Below are positions 37,944 to 46,644 of a DNA stretch of 64,000 nucleotides, piece by piece (within the stretch, counting starts at the first letter, position 1; the number at the start of each line of letters is the position of its first letter). The notes below the pieces were generated by a model. The model was not told the origin of the DNA. It was given only the letters and a program-made list of their open reading frames with translations, and made no database searches. The position numbers and the translations under genes were made by a program. Origin of the DNA: Stappia indica (lineage in GTDB: Bacteria; Pseudomonadota; Alphaproteobacteria; Rhizobiales; Stappiaceae); assembly GCF_020177335.1 (NCBI RefSeq), contig NZ_JAIVMG010000013.1:1-64000 (forward strand). Direction: 5' to 3'.

Positions 37944-38867
37944 TTGACCGTTACCCGACGCCTTCACCTGATCCTGCACGGAAAATCTGCGATCCGGGAG
38001 GATGTGCGCGCGGCCATTCGTACCCTGCGCGAGCAGGGGCACGGGGTCGATGTGTCCGTCACCTTCGAGGCCGGGGACGCGGCCCGGTTCGCCCGTGAGG
38101 GCATGGCGCGGGCGTGGGCCGGCGAGACCGACGTGATCGTTGCTGCCGGCGGCGACGGCACGCTCAACGAGGTGGTCGCCGCCGGGCTCTCGGCCCAGGA
38201 GGGCGGGAAAGAGAGCGCCACCTTCGCGCTCTGGCCGCTGGGCACTGCCAATGATTTCGCGCAAGGGCTGGGACTGCCGGTCGCCGATCCGCTGGCGGGC
38301 TTGCGGCTTTGCGCGGAAGGCAAGGTGCGGGCGATCGACGCGGGCAGTGTCAATGGCCGCTATTTCATCAACCTGGCCAGCGGCGGCACCGCCACCCGGA
38401 TCACCACCGAAACCGATCCGGCGGCCAAGCGGCTGCTCGGCGGCGCCGCCTATCTGATCGCCGGGGTCAGCCGGATCGGCGACCTCACGCTCTCTCATGC
38501 GCGCTTTACCAGTGAGGGCTTTTGCTGGGAGGGGGAATTCGTCGCCATGGCCGCCGGCAACGGTCGTCAGGCCGGCGGCGGCATCGTCTTGTGTCCGCAC
38601 GCGCGAATCGATGATGGCGAGCTGGATCTGACCATCGTGCCGCTGCCCGATGCGACCGGGATCCGCAATCTGGTCGGTGGGCTGCTGCGCGATGGGCGCA
38701 ATCACCTGCCGGAGTTCACCGAGACCGTCCGCTTCCGTGAGCTGGTCGTGGAAAGCGCGGTGCCCCTGTCGGTCAATCTCGATGGCGAACCGATGTCCGC
38801 CGACCGGCTGGAGATCAAGGTGCATCCGGGCGCGGTGCGGTTCGTCACCGGCGATGGGGCGGGCTGA
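37944..38867 (+). CDS. YegS-like lipid kinase
   Basis: A 307-residue member of the diacylglycerol-kinase catalytic family. It has the nucleotide loop AAGGDGTLNEVVAA (GGDGT at 69-73), a PLGTANDFAQGLGLP motif, and a C-terminal beta domain ending in NLDGEP. This matches YegS/YegS-like kinases that phosphorylate phosphatidylglycerol or diacylglycerol. The start is a TTG with GGAG seven bases ahead, an uncommon start codon here. It is divergent from purL and converges on the DUF2164 gene. Confidence 0.9.
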   Translation: MTVTRRLHLILHGKSAIREDVRAAIRTLREQGHGVDVSVTFEAGDAARFAREGMARAWAGETDVIVAAGGDGTLNEVVAAGLSAQEGGKESATFALWPLGTANDFAQGLGLPVADPLAGLRLCAEGKVRAIDAGSVNGRYFINLASGGTATRITTETDPAAKRLLGGAAYLIAGVSRIGDLTLSHARFTSEGFCWEGEFVAMAAGNGRQAGGGIVLCPHARIDDGELDLTIVPLPDATGIRNLVGGLLRDGRNHLPEFTETVRFRELVVESAVPLSVNLDGEPMSADRLEIKVHPGAVRFVTGDGAG

Positions 38868-38885
38868 GAAGGCGGGGGAGCCCGA

Positions 38886-39146
38886 TCAGCGTCCGCTGCC
38901 GAGCGTGGAGGGCTGTTCCAGCGCGTAGACCACTTCGGCGATTTCGTCGAAGCGGGCGGAAATGGCGGCCTGTGCGTCCAGAAGGCCGCGATTGTAGAAG
39001 GCGGCGCCGATTTCCTCCGACAGGAAGCGGAGGAAGATATCCGCATCGAGCGTCCCGATCTCAAGATCGAATTCATCGCGCAGGTGGTCGCGGATACGCC
39101 GCGCAAGCGCGGCGCTCTCTTCCTTGCTGAACTCGATCTTTGCCAC
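38886..39146 (-). CDS. DUF2164-like small protein
   Basis: An 86-residue protein beginning with GTG (39146) behind an AGGAG. The sequence FSKEESAALARRIRDHL and EEIGAAFYNRGLLDAQ fits the DUF2164 family of small soluble proteins of unknown function. It is 46 bases downstream of purQ on the same strand and may be the last gene of that transcript. Confidence 0.78.
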   Translation of the reverse strand: MAKIEFSKEESAALARRIRDHLRDEFDLEIGTLDADIFLRFLSEEIGAAFYNRGLLDAQAAISARFDEIAEVVYALEQPSTLGSGR

Positions 39147-39192
39147 GGGCGGGCTCCTCTTCCGCCGGGACCCGCCGGGTTGCTGCGCCCGG

Positions 39193-39867
39193 TCAGGCGG
39201 CGGCGAAGGCGCCGGCGATGCTTTCGAACAGCCGGCGTCCGTCGGTGCCGCCCTGCAGCCGCTCCACCAGATTCTCCGGATGCGGCATCATGCCCAGCAC
39301 ATTGCCGCCCTCGTTGAGGATGCCGGCGATGTCATTGATCGAGCCGTTCGGGTTGGTGTCGCGCGCATAGCGGAAGGCGACCCGGCCGGTGTCTTCCAGG
39401 CGGGCAAGCGTGTCCGCATTGGCAAAGTAGTTGCCGTCGTGATGGGCGATCGGGCAGCGCCAGACATCGCCCTTGGCGAAGTTGCGCGTGAACGGGCTGT
39501 CGGTGGAGACGGTTTCGAGCAGCACCTCACGGCAGACGAAGGTCAGCCCCTTGTTGCGCATCAGCGCGCCGGGCAGCAGGCCGGCTTCGGTCAGCATCTG
39601 GAAGCCGTTGCACACACCGAGCACCAGCCGGCCGGAGGCGGCGAACTCGGCCACCGCGCGCATGATCGGCGCGCGGGCGGCGATGGCGCCGGAGCGCAGG
39701 TAGTCGCCATAGGAAAAGCCGCCGGGCAGCACCACCAGATCCACATCGGGCAGGGCGGTGTCGGCGTGCCAGACGGAAACGGGATCCTGGCCGGTGACCG
39801 TCTTCAGCGCGTGGGCGATGTCGTGGTCGCGGTTGGAACCGGGAAAGACGATGACGGCGGATTTCAT
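39193..39867 (-). CDS. purQ: Phosphoribosylformylglycinamidine synthase subunit PurQ
   Basis: A 224-residue glutaminase that supplies ammonia to PurL. It carries the class I amidotransferase triad: nucleophile Cys in [11 protein letters not shown], and the His and Glu in [10 protein letters not shown]. The [12 protein letters not shown] oxyanion stretch is also present. It starts 18 bases after the small membrane protein and follows purS, the usual alphaproteobacterial set. Confidence 0.97.
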   Translation of the reverse strand: MKSAVIVFPGSNRDHDIAHALKTVTGQDPVSVWHADTALPDVDLVVLPGGFSYGDYLRSGAIAARAPIMRAVAEFAASGRLVLGVCNGFQMLTEAGLLPGALMRNKGLTFVCREVLLETVSTDSPFTRNFAKGDVWRCPIAHHDGNYFANADTLARLEDTGRVAFRYARDTNPNGSINDIAGILNEGGNVLGMMPHPENLVERLQGGTDGRRLFESIAGAFAAA

Positions 39868-39885
39868 GGCGTGCGTTCCGTTCGT

Positions 39886-39993
39886 TCAGACCAGAAAAAA
39901 CGCGGCAAGAAGGGCCAGCGTGGCGGGCAGGGCGATGAACACCGCGGCCTTGATCAACAGAAAGCGCAGGGCGCGGGCACTGTCGTCATCCAT
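39886..39993 (-). CDS. Small membrane protein between purS and purQ
   Basis: A 35-residue open frame with ATG at 39993 and a TGA at 39886-39888. The sequence has an N-terminal acidic MDDDSARALRFLL and then a single membrane span (about 12-34). NCBI annotates a similar FGAM-synthase-associated small membrane protein between purS and purQ in many alphaproteobacteria, and place and shape agree. Its role is unknown; it might tether the PurLQS complex to the membrane, which is inference. Confidence 0.75.
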   Translation of the reverse strand: MDDDSARALRFLLIKAAVFIALPATLALLAAFFLV

Positions 39994-40012
39994 CGGCGTC
40001 TCGCCTTGTCCT

Positions 40013-40252
40013 TCAAAGGATCTCGATAGCGTAGTTTTCGATCACCGTGTTGGCGAGCAGCTTCTCGCACATGTCTTCAAGGCTGGCGCGGGCCGCGCCG
40101 GCATCTGTCGCGTTCAACTCGACATCGAAGACCTTGCCCTGGCGCACACTGTCGACACCGGCGAAGCCGAGCGCGGCGAGGCCGCCTTCGATCGCCTTGC
40201 CCTGAGGGTCGAGGACGCCGGTCTTCAGGGTCACGGTTACACGAGCTTTCAT
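40013..40252 (-). CDS. purS: Phosphoribosylformylglycinamidine synthase subunit PurS
   Basis: A 79-residue PurS, the small dimeric subunit that bridges PurL and PurQ. Its markers are KARVTVTLKTGVLDPQGKAI at the start and the closing ENYAIEIL. The ATG at 40252 gives the family length; the frame is open back to 40402. It heads the purS-small protein-purQ unit on the minus strand. Confidence 0.95.
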   Translation of the reverse strand: MKARVTVTLKTGVLDPQGKAIEGGLAALGFAGVDSVRQGKVFDVELNATDAGAARASLEDMCEKLLANTVIENYAIEIL

Positions 40253-40415
40253 CGGTTTCAACTCTCCAGAGCGCGGTCGCTTGCGGACGGTCGCCCGTCC
40301 GTCTCGCGCCGCTTCTACCGCGCCGGCACCGCGGATGAAAGCCTCTTTTGCACAAGGGGGGCGATCCGCCGCGTTCGGGCGGCCGCGGCCCCCCCTGTGC
40401 ACCCTCGGGCGGGGG

Positions 40416-40985
40416 CTACTTCACGCGGCGTATGCGCGTTTGCGCCAGGTAGCTTCTCAGGTTCGCTCTGGCGAGCTTGGACGAGGTCGCCATCGATATG
40501 ATCATGACCCCGCGATCCTGCTGAACGATCTCGCGGGCGGCGAGGTAGAGCCGCTCTCCGCGGCGGTTGCGCAAGGTGACGAGGTAGTCGAAACCAACGT
40601 AGTCACGTGTCCCGACCTTACGGATTGATGTGATGTTGATCGCCTTTTTCGAGGCGACCGAGATGACACCGCTCATTGCGCGAAACAGCTCCGCAGACAC
40701 GAAATCCCTGCGGATCGCGGTTTCCAGATCGCCTCTGAATCTCTTGTTGACGAGAACGATGACCTGCGGTGAACGGCATCTCGATGGCGAGCAAACGTAG
40801 GTCGTCTTGCCGTCAATCTTGGTGGCGATCCAGCCGGGCTGCGCAAAGGAAGAGGTGATCGCGCCGGGTTTCAGGCCGGTGGTCTGGCACGCGGCCAGGG
40901 AAAGGCCGGCTAGGATGATCAGTGTGACCCGGATCCGTGCGAATGCTTGCAGGGCAGGGGCAGCTAAACGGAATGTGTGAGGCAT
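40416..40985 (-). CDS. Predicted lipoprotein of unknown function
   Basis: A 189-residue product with a signal ending in the lipobox LAAC (SLAACQTTG). A basic central domain contains two Cys (VCSPSRC), and regularly spaced beta-strands such as DYVGFDYLVTLRNRRGERLYL follow. I recognise no family. The ATG at 40985 sits ahead of the signal; a much longer frame upstream is a run-through from the neighbouring gene. It is far from a partner gene and its role is unknown. Confidence 0.7.
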   Translation of the reverse strand: MPHTFRLAAPALQAFARIRVTLIILAGLSLAACQTTGLKPGAITSSFAQPGWIATKIDGKTTYVCSPSRCRSPQVIVLVNKRFRGDLETAIRRDFVSAELFRAMSGVISVASKKAINITSIRKVGTRDYVGFDYLVTLRNRRGERLYLAAREIVQQDRGVMIISMATSSKLARANLRSYLAQTRIRRVK

Positions 40986-41148
40986 GACGTTGAAAGGCCT
41001 TTTCAGAAAATTGCGTTGCAAAATCGAGGTCTGAAACTCAGGGGCGATTTTAGTGGGCTGCGTTCGGTTTGCCACTGAGAAAGGTATGGGAAAAAGGTAG
41101 CGGCGGTCTGGCCGCCAACGCCGGCGCCGTTGCCGGCAGACTCGCCGA

Positions 41149-41556
41149 TCAGCCGGGCAGCCCGTCCATTGCCGGGACATCCTGCAGGTCCGAATCCCAG
41201 CCGGCGCGGTCCGCGCAGCAGATGTGCGCGTTCGGGCGGATGTCGATGGCGCTGTCGAGGCTGCCCGCCGGGACGACCAGCAGTCCGCCCTCCATCTGGA
41301 CACCTGGAACCGCTGAGCCGCAGGTGCGGCAGAAGCTCTTTTCATGCCGTGTGCCCGGAACCTGGTAGGTGGTGATGTTGTCCTGCCCGGCGGCCCAGGT
41401 GATCGTCGCTGTTGTGGAGAACAGATTGGCCGCGTGGGCGGACCCGGTGTCCTTCCGGCAACGTGCGCAATGGCACAGGAAGAAACAGTCGAACGCGCCG
41501 GAAATCTCGAAGCGGACGGTGCCGCACTGGCACGCGCCATGATGGGTGTGGGGCAT
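41149..41556 (-). CDS. GFA family protein (glutathione-dependent formaldehyde-activating fold)
   Basis: A 135-residue zinc protein with the GFA cysteine pattern: CQCG near the N-terminus, CHCARCRKDTG next, and SFCRTCGS later. The fold occurs in Gfa, which joins formaldehyde to glutathione, but most members have unknown substrates. The ATG at 41556 follows GAGG. It is separated from purC by a bidirectional terminator, so it is its own unit. Confidence 0.85.
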   Translation of the reverse strand: MPHTHHGACQCGTVRFEISGAFDCFFLCHCARCRKDTGSAHAANLFSTTATITWAAGQDNITTYQVPGTRHEKSFCRTCGSAVPGVQMEGGLLVVPAGSLDSAIDIRPNAHICCADRAGWDSDLQDVPAMDGLPG

Positions 41557-41713
41557 CGAGATCCTCATGTCTCTAGGCATGGCCGCGCTCTGCCTGCATG
41601 CGGCCGGCATGGCGGCGATGGCGGGTGGATGAATGCGGGTAAAACTAGAGACGACGTCTTTGACGTGCAATGGCATGCGGGCCCAAATGTGTGGGCGATG
41701 CGCGCGGGGCAAG

Positions 41714-41750
41714 AAAAAACCCGGCGGGCGCGCGGCCTGCCGGGTTTTTT
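41714..41750 (-). terminator. Terminator behind purC, symmetric
   Basis: AAAAAACCCGGC (41714-41725) and GCCGGGTTTTTT (41739-41750) form a stem with A-run and T-run on either side, so it can end transcripts in both directions. Here it terminates purC and separates it from the GFA gene. Confidence 0.88.
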
Positions 41751-41808
41751 ATGCGTGTTTCGCGGGATGGCCGTGCGGTGGTGCGCTGGCTCCCGGATCG
41801 CGCCCGCG

Positions 41809-42573
41809 TTACTTGACCAGCACCGGGCCGGAGCCGGCGGGGCGGTCGTTGTCGTTGAGGATGCCGAGGCGGCGGGCCACCTCCTGGTAGGCTTCCAGCA
41901 TTCCGCCGAGGTCGCGGCGGAAGCGATCCTTGTCCATCTTCTCGTTCGACTGGATGTCCCAGAGACGGCAGCTGTCGGGCGAGATCTCGTCGGCGACGAC
42001 AATACGCATCATGTCGCCTTCCCACATCCGGCCGCATTCGATCTTGAAATCGACGAGACGGATGCCGACGCCGAGGAACAGGCCCGACAGGAAGTCGTTG
42101 ACGCGGATCGCCAGCGCCATGATGTCGTCCATCTCCTGCGGGGCGCACCAGCCGAAGGCGGTGATATGCTCTTCGGAGACCATCGGATCGTCGAGTTCGT
42201 CGTTCTTGTAGTAGAACTCGATGATCGAGCGCGGAAGCTGCGTGCCCTCTTCGAGGCCGAGACGCTTGGACAGGGAGCCGGCGGCGACGTTGCGCACGAC
42301 GACCTCCAGCGGAATCATCTCCACTTCCCGGATCAACTGCTCGCGCATGTTCATGCGGCGCAGGAAGTGAGTCGGGATCCCGATCGCGTTCAGGTGGTTG
42401 AAGATGTACTCGGAGATCCTGTTGTTGAGGACCCCCTTGCCATCGATGATCTCATGCTTCTTGTTGTTGAAGGCGGTGGCATCATCTTTGAAGTGCTGGA
42501 TCAGCGTCCCCGGTTCGGGGCCTTCATAGAGGATCTTGCCCTTGCCTTCGTAAATGCGCCGGCGGCGGTTCAT
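41809..42573 (-). CDS. purC: Phosphoribosylaminoimidazole-succinocarboxamide synthase
   Basis: A 254-residue ATP-dependent enzyme forming SAICAR from CAIR and aspartate. Family stretches are [32 protein letters not shown] and [13 protein letters not shown]. The ATG at 42573 gives the standard start [12 protein letters not shown]; the frame continues to 42606. A strong terminator follows. Confidence 0.97.
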   Translation of the reverse strand: MNRRRRIYEGKGKILYEGPEPGTLIQHFKDDATAFNNKKHEIIDGKGVLNNRISEYIFNHLNAIGIPTHFLRRMNMREQLIREVEMIPLEVVVRNVAAGSLSKRLGLEEGTQLPRSIIEFYYKNDELDDPMVSEEHITAFGWCAPQEMDDIMALAIRVNDFLSGLFLGVGIRLVDFKIECGRMWEGDMMRIVVADEISPDSCRLWDIQSNEKMDKDRFRRDLGGMLEAYQEVARRLGILNDNDRPAGSGPVLVK

Positions 42574-42935
42574 GGGCACGTACCGTGTTGGTGAAAGAAA
42601 ATCCATGCTGGCGGAGGTTGCTCCGGTCGGTTCGCCGTCTCATCCCCAAGGTATCGGTTCCTGAAGGGTCTGAGCGCGGCTGCTGCATCATCGGCCCCCC
42701 GCTAGATGGCGCGGAACCTACACGATCGCCCGGCAAAGTACAATCGAAGCGGGGCAGAGAAATTCGCCGCCCTTGCCGCCAGGTCGGGCAAGCGGGGCGC
42801 AATGCGTGTTCCGATGCCGATCTCGCGTTGATTTGGCCGGTGTGCGAGGATATGCAAAGGCGCTCTTTCATCCCTATATGGGGACTATCGGGATAGATTC
42901 TTCCAGGACCCCGTCACGAGGCAGGAGAAACAAGT
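42574..42935. other. Divergent intergenic region purC / zeta inhibitor gene
   Basis: These 362 bases separate two divergent genes. Short open frames exist but have no ribosome site or protein character. Near the right end an AT-richer stretch (about 42865-42900, TCCCTATATGGGGACTATCG) could hold a promoter for the downstream gene. I see no strong structured element. Confidence 0.45.
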
Positions 42936-43259
42936 ATGACCACGTTCGACAATCGCGAAGAGGCGTTTGCCAACAAATTCGCCCATGACGAGGAACTTCG
43001 GTTCAAGGCCACGGCCCGGCGCAACAAGCTGCTCGGACTGTGGGCCGCCGAAAAGCTCGGATACGATGCCGCGAAGGCCGAGGAATACGCCAAGGAAGTG
43101 GTCCGTTCGGACTTCGAGGAGCCGGGCGACGAAGACGTGTTCCGCAAGATCCGCAAGGATTTCGACGACGCTGGCGTCGAGCAGTCCGATCATCAGATCC
43201 GCCGGACCATGGACGAGCTGATGCACACGGCCACTGAACAGATCCGCACCGAAGGCTGA
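42936..43259 (+). CDS. ATPase inhibitor subunit zeta (DUF1476)
   Basis: A 107-residue mostly helical protein of the DUF1476 family. Characteristic are the start FDNREEAFANKFAHDEEL, the basic RRNKLLGLWAAEKLG and a following acidic helix. In Paracoccus denitrificans this protein is the zeta subunit that blocks reverse rotation of F1-ATPase by inserting its N-terminus into F1. The N-terminal region is intact here, so an inhibitory role is plausible, though in other species it is weak. It is monocistronic. Confidence 0.92.
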   Translation: MTTFDNREEAFANKFAHDEELRFKATARRNKLLGLWAAEKLGYDAAKAEEYAKEVVRSDFEEPGDEDVFRKIRKDFDDAGVEQSDHQIRRTMDELMHTATEQIRTEG

Positions 43260-43300
43260 TCCGCGTCGCCGGGCCGCCTGCCTGCCCGGCTTGAGGACTG

Positions 43301-43332
43301 CGCATGGGCCGGTCATCCGGCCGGACCATGCG
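43301..43332. other. Bulged GC-rich hairpin downstream of zeta inhibitor gene
   Basis: CGCATGG (43301-43307) pairs with CCATGCG (43326-43332), and GCCGG (43308-43312) pairs with CCGGC (43317-43321), leaving a four-base bulge. There is no T-run. It may act as a 3'-end stabilising structure. Confidence 0.4.
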
Positions 43333-43467
43333 CGGCGCGGCGCGAGAATCGCCGCCAAGGCGCCCGGGACTCCGGGCAGGCCTCCCGTCTCTCCGTAAGG
43401 CCCGCGTCTTCCCGCAGCCCTCCGGCAGGCCTTTCGGACCCTCGCCGGTTCCCGAAAGGTTCCCGTC

Positions 43468-44244
43468 ATGACGGCTTCTTCCGCTTCCCCATCCCTTGCC
43501 GAACGGCTGCGCCGCGATGAGACCATCGTCACCGCCTGGTCGAGCCTTGCGGTGCCACTGCTGGCGGAGGCCCTCGGGCGGTCCGGCTACGGGGCGGTGA
43601 CGCTCGACATGCAGCACGGCCAGCATGACATCGCCTCGGTACGCGAGGGCATTGCCGCAACCCGCCTGTCGGGCGCGCACAGCGTGGTGCGCACACCGGT
43701 CGATGATTTCGCCAGTGTCAGCCGGGTGCTGGATTTCGGCGCCGAAGCGGTGATCATGCCGATGGTCAATTCGGTGGATGACGCGCTGGCTCTGGTCGGG
43801 GCGGCGAAATACCCGCCGATGGGCGCCAGAAGCTGGGGGCCGCATCGGGCCGCCATGCTGAAGGGGGAAAGCCCGGCGGCGTATCTTGCCGGCGCCAATC
43901 GCGAGACCCTGACGTTGGCGATGATCGAAACGCCGGCAGCGCTGGAAGCGCTTGACGAGATCCTGGCGGTCGATGGGCTGGATGGGGTGTTCGTCGGCCC
44001 GGGCGATCTGTCGCTGACCCTGTCCGGCGGCGCCGAGGTGGTGCCCGGCAGCGACCAGGTGCAGACGGTTGCGGCGGATATCGCCGCAAGGACGCGGGCG
44101 GCCGGAAAGATTGCCGGTATCTTCTGCAATGCCGCCAAAGACGCCCGAGGCGCGCAGAAGATGGGCTTCCGCTTCATGGCCCATGGGGTCGACATGAGCC
44201 TGTTGATGGAGGCGGCCGGCGCGGCCAGCGCCGTTCTCGACTGA
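43468..44244 (+). CDS. HpcH/HpaI family aldolase
   Basis: A 258-residue class II pyruvate aldolase fold. Signatures are VTLDMQHGQHDI (metal/catalytic base region), SVVRTP (pyruvate Arg), MIETPAAL (metal Glu) and FVGPGDLSLTL (metal Asp). The usual RGVG stretch is replaced by GARSWGPHRA, as in one subgroup. Likely reactions are retro-aldol cleavage of 2-keto-3-deoxy sugar acids or 4-hydroxy-2-oxo acids; the substrate is not determinable. No catabolic operon surrounds it. Confidence 0.87.
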   Translation: MTASSASPSLAERLRRDETIVTAWSSLAVPLLAEALGRSGYGAVTLDMQHGQHDIASVREGIAATRLSGAHSVVRTPVDDFASVSRVLDFGAEAVIMPMVNSVDDALALVGAAKYPPMGARSWGPHRAAMLKGESPAAYLAGANRETLTLAMIETPAALEALDEILAVDGLDGVFVGPGDLSLTLSGGAEVVPGSDQVQTVAADIAARTRAAGKIAGIFCNAAKDARGAQKMGFRFMAHGVDMSLLMEAAGAASAVLD

Positions 44245-44257
44245 CGGGACGGGTTTT

Positions 44258-44286
44258 GCGTGTTTGCCCCTATCGGACAAACACGC
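44258..44286 (+). terminator. Hairpin after aldolase gene
   Basis: GCGTGTTTG (44258-44266) pairs with CAAACACGC (44278-44286) around an 11-base loop, 13 bases after the stop. No T-run follows, so it is an atypical terminator at best. Confidence 0.45.
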
Positions 44287-44414
44287 TGTGACGGCGTGCC
44301 ACAGCAAAATTCCCGATTTCGCTATCTATGATAGCGCCATCGAGCGGCGTGGCCGGGGGTGGGGCCTTGAGAGGCGATCCGGCACGCCGGAGGTTTGCCT
44401 GAGGTTTGTCCGCC

Positions 44415-44630
44415 ATGTGGAAAGTCGCTGCCCTTCTGGCCATTGTCATCACGCCGGCGATGGCCGGCGTTTTCGCGCTCATGCCCATGACCTTCTACGG
44501 GATCAACGATTATGCCCCGTGGCTGCTGGCCGCCTTTGCCGGGGTGGGCGCGCTGCTTGGCCTGCCGGTCAGCTATTTCGTTGCCCGCCATGTCTACCGT
44601 TTGACCGGCGGTGGGCGCGGCGCGGCGTGA
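44415..44630 (+). CDS. Small two-span membrane protein
   Basis: A 71-residue product with two hydrophobic spans (about 4-25 and 37-58) joined by a short loop containing FYGINDYAP. The ATG at 44415 begins MWKVAALLAIV. I recognise no family. It is followed by a perfect terminator-like hairpin at 44681-44713. Confidence 0.6.
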   Translation: MWKVAALLAIVITPAMAGVFALMPMTFYGINDYAPWLLAAFAGVGALLGLPVSYFVARHVYRLTGGGRGAA

Positions 44631-44680
44631 CGCCTCCCCCCTTGACGCCCCGGGGAATGCGGCGCGGGTCCCTTGAATGC

Positions 44681-44713
44681 AAAACGGGCGAGGCCATGTG
44701 CCTCGCCCGTTTT
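44681..44713. terminator. Bidirectional terminator
   Basis: AAAACGGGCGAGGC (44681-44694), loop CATGT, GCCTCGCCCGTTTT (44700-44713) is a 14-pair perfect stem with A and T runs on its flanks. It can end the small membrane gene from the left and the hydrolase gene from the right. Confidence 0.9.
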
Positions 44714-44718
44714 CGTTG

Positions 44719-45273
44719 TCAGAGCGTTTTCATCAGATAGGCGAAGGAAATCAGCCCATCCGGCCAGGGGCCGTGGCCGCTGGCAAGGTCGATGTGACCG
44801 GATTCGCCCGCGTCCTGGAAATGGGCGCCCCAATCGCTCGCCATCTTGTGGGCGGTGTCGAAGGCGCAGGACGGGTCCGTGCGGCTGGCGACCACCCTTG
44901 CGGTGAACGGCAGCGGTCCGGTCGGCCGGGGGTGGAAGCCGGTGATGTCGCAATGTGGGGCCGGATCGGTCTGCCCCAGATCCGGCGGGGCGACGAGAAA
45001 CGCGCCGCGCACCTTGCCATGCTCGAAATGACGCGCCGCGTGGGCGACGGTGAGAACGCCGAGGGAGTGGGCGACCAGCACCACCGGACGCTGTGCCTCC
45101 GCGACCGCCTCGACCAGCCCGTCCATCCAGGCCTTGAACACCGGCGCATGCCGGCCCGGCAGCTCGACGAACCGGGCATTGGCCATTTTCTCTCGCCAGC
45201 GGTTCAGCCAGTGCCCGGCCGGGATGTCGCCCAGGCCGGGAACCAGCAGAATGTCGGCGTCGGCGATCTTCAT
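44719..45273 (-). CDS. RBBP9/YdeN-type alpha/beta hydrolase
   Basis: A 184-residue serine hydrolase. VLLVPGLGDIPAGHW near the start, the nucleophile elbow VAHSLGVLT, and the late Asp and His positions (RTDPSC and ESGHID) give the triad order Ser-Asp-His of the RBBP9/YdeN family. The substrate is unknown. The ATG at 45273 lies four bases after the purB stop, so it is probably co-transcribed with purB. Confidence 0.85.
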   Translation of the reverse strand: MKIADADILLVPGLGDIPAGHWLNRWREKMANARFVELPGRHAPVFKAWMDGLVEAVAEAQRPVVLVAHSLGVLTVAHAARHFEHGKVRGAFLVAPPDLGQTDPAPHCDITGFHPRPTGPLPFTARVVASRTDPSCAFDTAHKMASDWGAHFQDAGESGHIDLASGHGPWPDGLISFAYLMKTL

Positions 45274-45277
45274 CGCG

Positions 45278-46606
45278 TCAGGCGCTCCCGAACACGCGGG
45301 CAAAGATCGTGTCGACCGCCTTGGTGTGATAGGCGAGGTCGAAGCGGCTGCGAATTTCTTCTTCCGACAGATGCGAGCGCACATCGGCGTCGTTCAGAAG
45401 CTCGGTGAGGAAGTCGACCCCGGCGCTGCCGGAGACCTGGTAGCTGTCCCAGACCTTCATGGCGTTGCGCTGCACAAGGCGATAGGCGTCCTCGCGCGAG
45501 CAGCCGGCCTGGGTGAGGGCCAGCAGGATGCGCTGGGAATGCACCAGGCCGCCGAGCCGGTCCATGTTGCCGATCATCCGCTCCGGGTAGACCAGCAGCT
45601 TGTCGATGACGCCGGTGAGGCGGGCAAGGGCGAAGTCGAGGGTGACGGTCGCGTCCGGGCCGATCATCCGCTCCACGGAGGAGTGGGAGATGTCGCGCTC
45701 GTGCCACAGGGCGACGTTTTCCATCGCCGGCATGGCATACGAGCGGACCATGCGCGCAAGGCCGGTGAGGTTTTCGGTCAGCACCGGGTTGCGCTTGTGC
45801 GGCATCGCCGAGGAACCCTTCTGGCCGGGGGAGAAATACTCCTCCGCTTCCAGCACCTCGGTGCGCTGCAGATGGCGGATTTCCGTTGCCACCCGCTCCA
45901 CGGAGGAGGCGATCACGCCGAGCGTGGCGAAGAACATGGCATGGCGGTCGCGCGGGATCACCTGGGTGGAGACCGGCTCGGCGGCAAGGCCCATGGCCTT
46001 GGCCACATGCTCTTCCACGCGCGGGTCGATGTTGGCGAAGGTGCCGACGGCGCCGGAAATCGCGCAGGTCGCCACTTCCGCGCGGGCGGCGATCAGCCGG
46101 TCGCGGCAGCGGGAGAACTCCGCATAGGCTTCGGCCATTTTCAGGCCGAAGGTCACCGGCTCGGCATGAATGCCGTGCGAGCGGCCGATGCAGACCGTGT
46201 CCTTGTGCTCCAGCGCCCGGCGCTTCAACGCGGCCAGCAGGGCATCGAGATCGGCCAGCAGCAGGTCGGCGGCGCGGGTGAGCTGCACGTTGAGGCAGGT
46301 GTCGAGCACGTCGGAGGAGGTCATGCCCTGATGCACGAAGCGGGCGTCCGGGCCGACGATCTCGGCCAGATGGGTCAGGAAGGCGATGACGTCATGCTTG
46401 GTCTCGCGCTCGATCGCGTCGATCCGCTCCACGTCGAAGGTCGCCGCGCCGCCCTTGTCCCAGATCGTCTTGGCCGCGTCCTTGGGGATCACGCCGAGTT
46501 CGGCCAGCGCGTCGCAGGCATGGGCCTCGATCTCGAACCAGATGCGGAACTTCGTCTCGGGCGACCAGATGGCGACCATCTCGGGTCGCGAGTAGCGCGG
46601 AATCAT
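45278..46606 (-). CDS. purB: Adenylosuccinate lyase
   Basis: A 442-residue enzyme catalysing two fumarate-releasing steps: SAICAR to AICAR and adenylosuccinate to AMP. The fumarase/lyase signature GSSAMPHKRNP, the THLAEIVG and HQGMTSSDVLDT stretches, and the helical C-terminal domain are all present. The start MIPRYSRPEMVAIW is the family N-terminus. The hydrolase gene follows directly. Confidence 0.97.
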   Translation of the reverse strand: MIPRYSRPEMVAIWSPETKFRIWFEIEAHACDALAELGVIPKDAAKTIWDKGGAATFDVERIDAIERETKHDVIAFLTHLAEIVGPDARFVHQGMTSSDVLDTCLNVQLTRAADLLLADLDALLAALKRRALEHKDTVCIGRSHGIHAEPVTFGLKMAEAYAEFSRCRDRLIAARAEVATCAISGAVGTFANIDPRVEEHVAKAMGLAAEPVSTQVIPRDRHAMFFATLGVIASSVERVATEIRHLQRTEVLEAEEYFSPGQKGSSAMPHKRNPVLTENLTGLARMVRSYAMPAMENVALWHERDISHSSVERMIGPDATVTLDFALARLTGVIDKLLVYPERMIGNMDRLGGLVHSQRILLALTQAGCSREDAYRLVQRNAMKVWDSYQVSGSAGVDFLTELLNDADVRSHLSEEEIRSRFDLAYHTKAVDTIFARVFGSA

Positions 46607-46644
46607 GCGGTGTCCTCGTCAGCGGGGGGAATGCTGCGGGTCAC

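Noticed and set aside
43303-43470. Short plus-strand frame after the zeta inhibitor gene
   Set aside because: It starts inside a GC hairpin, is Arg/Pro-rich, overlaps the aldolase start and lacks a ribosome site.
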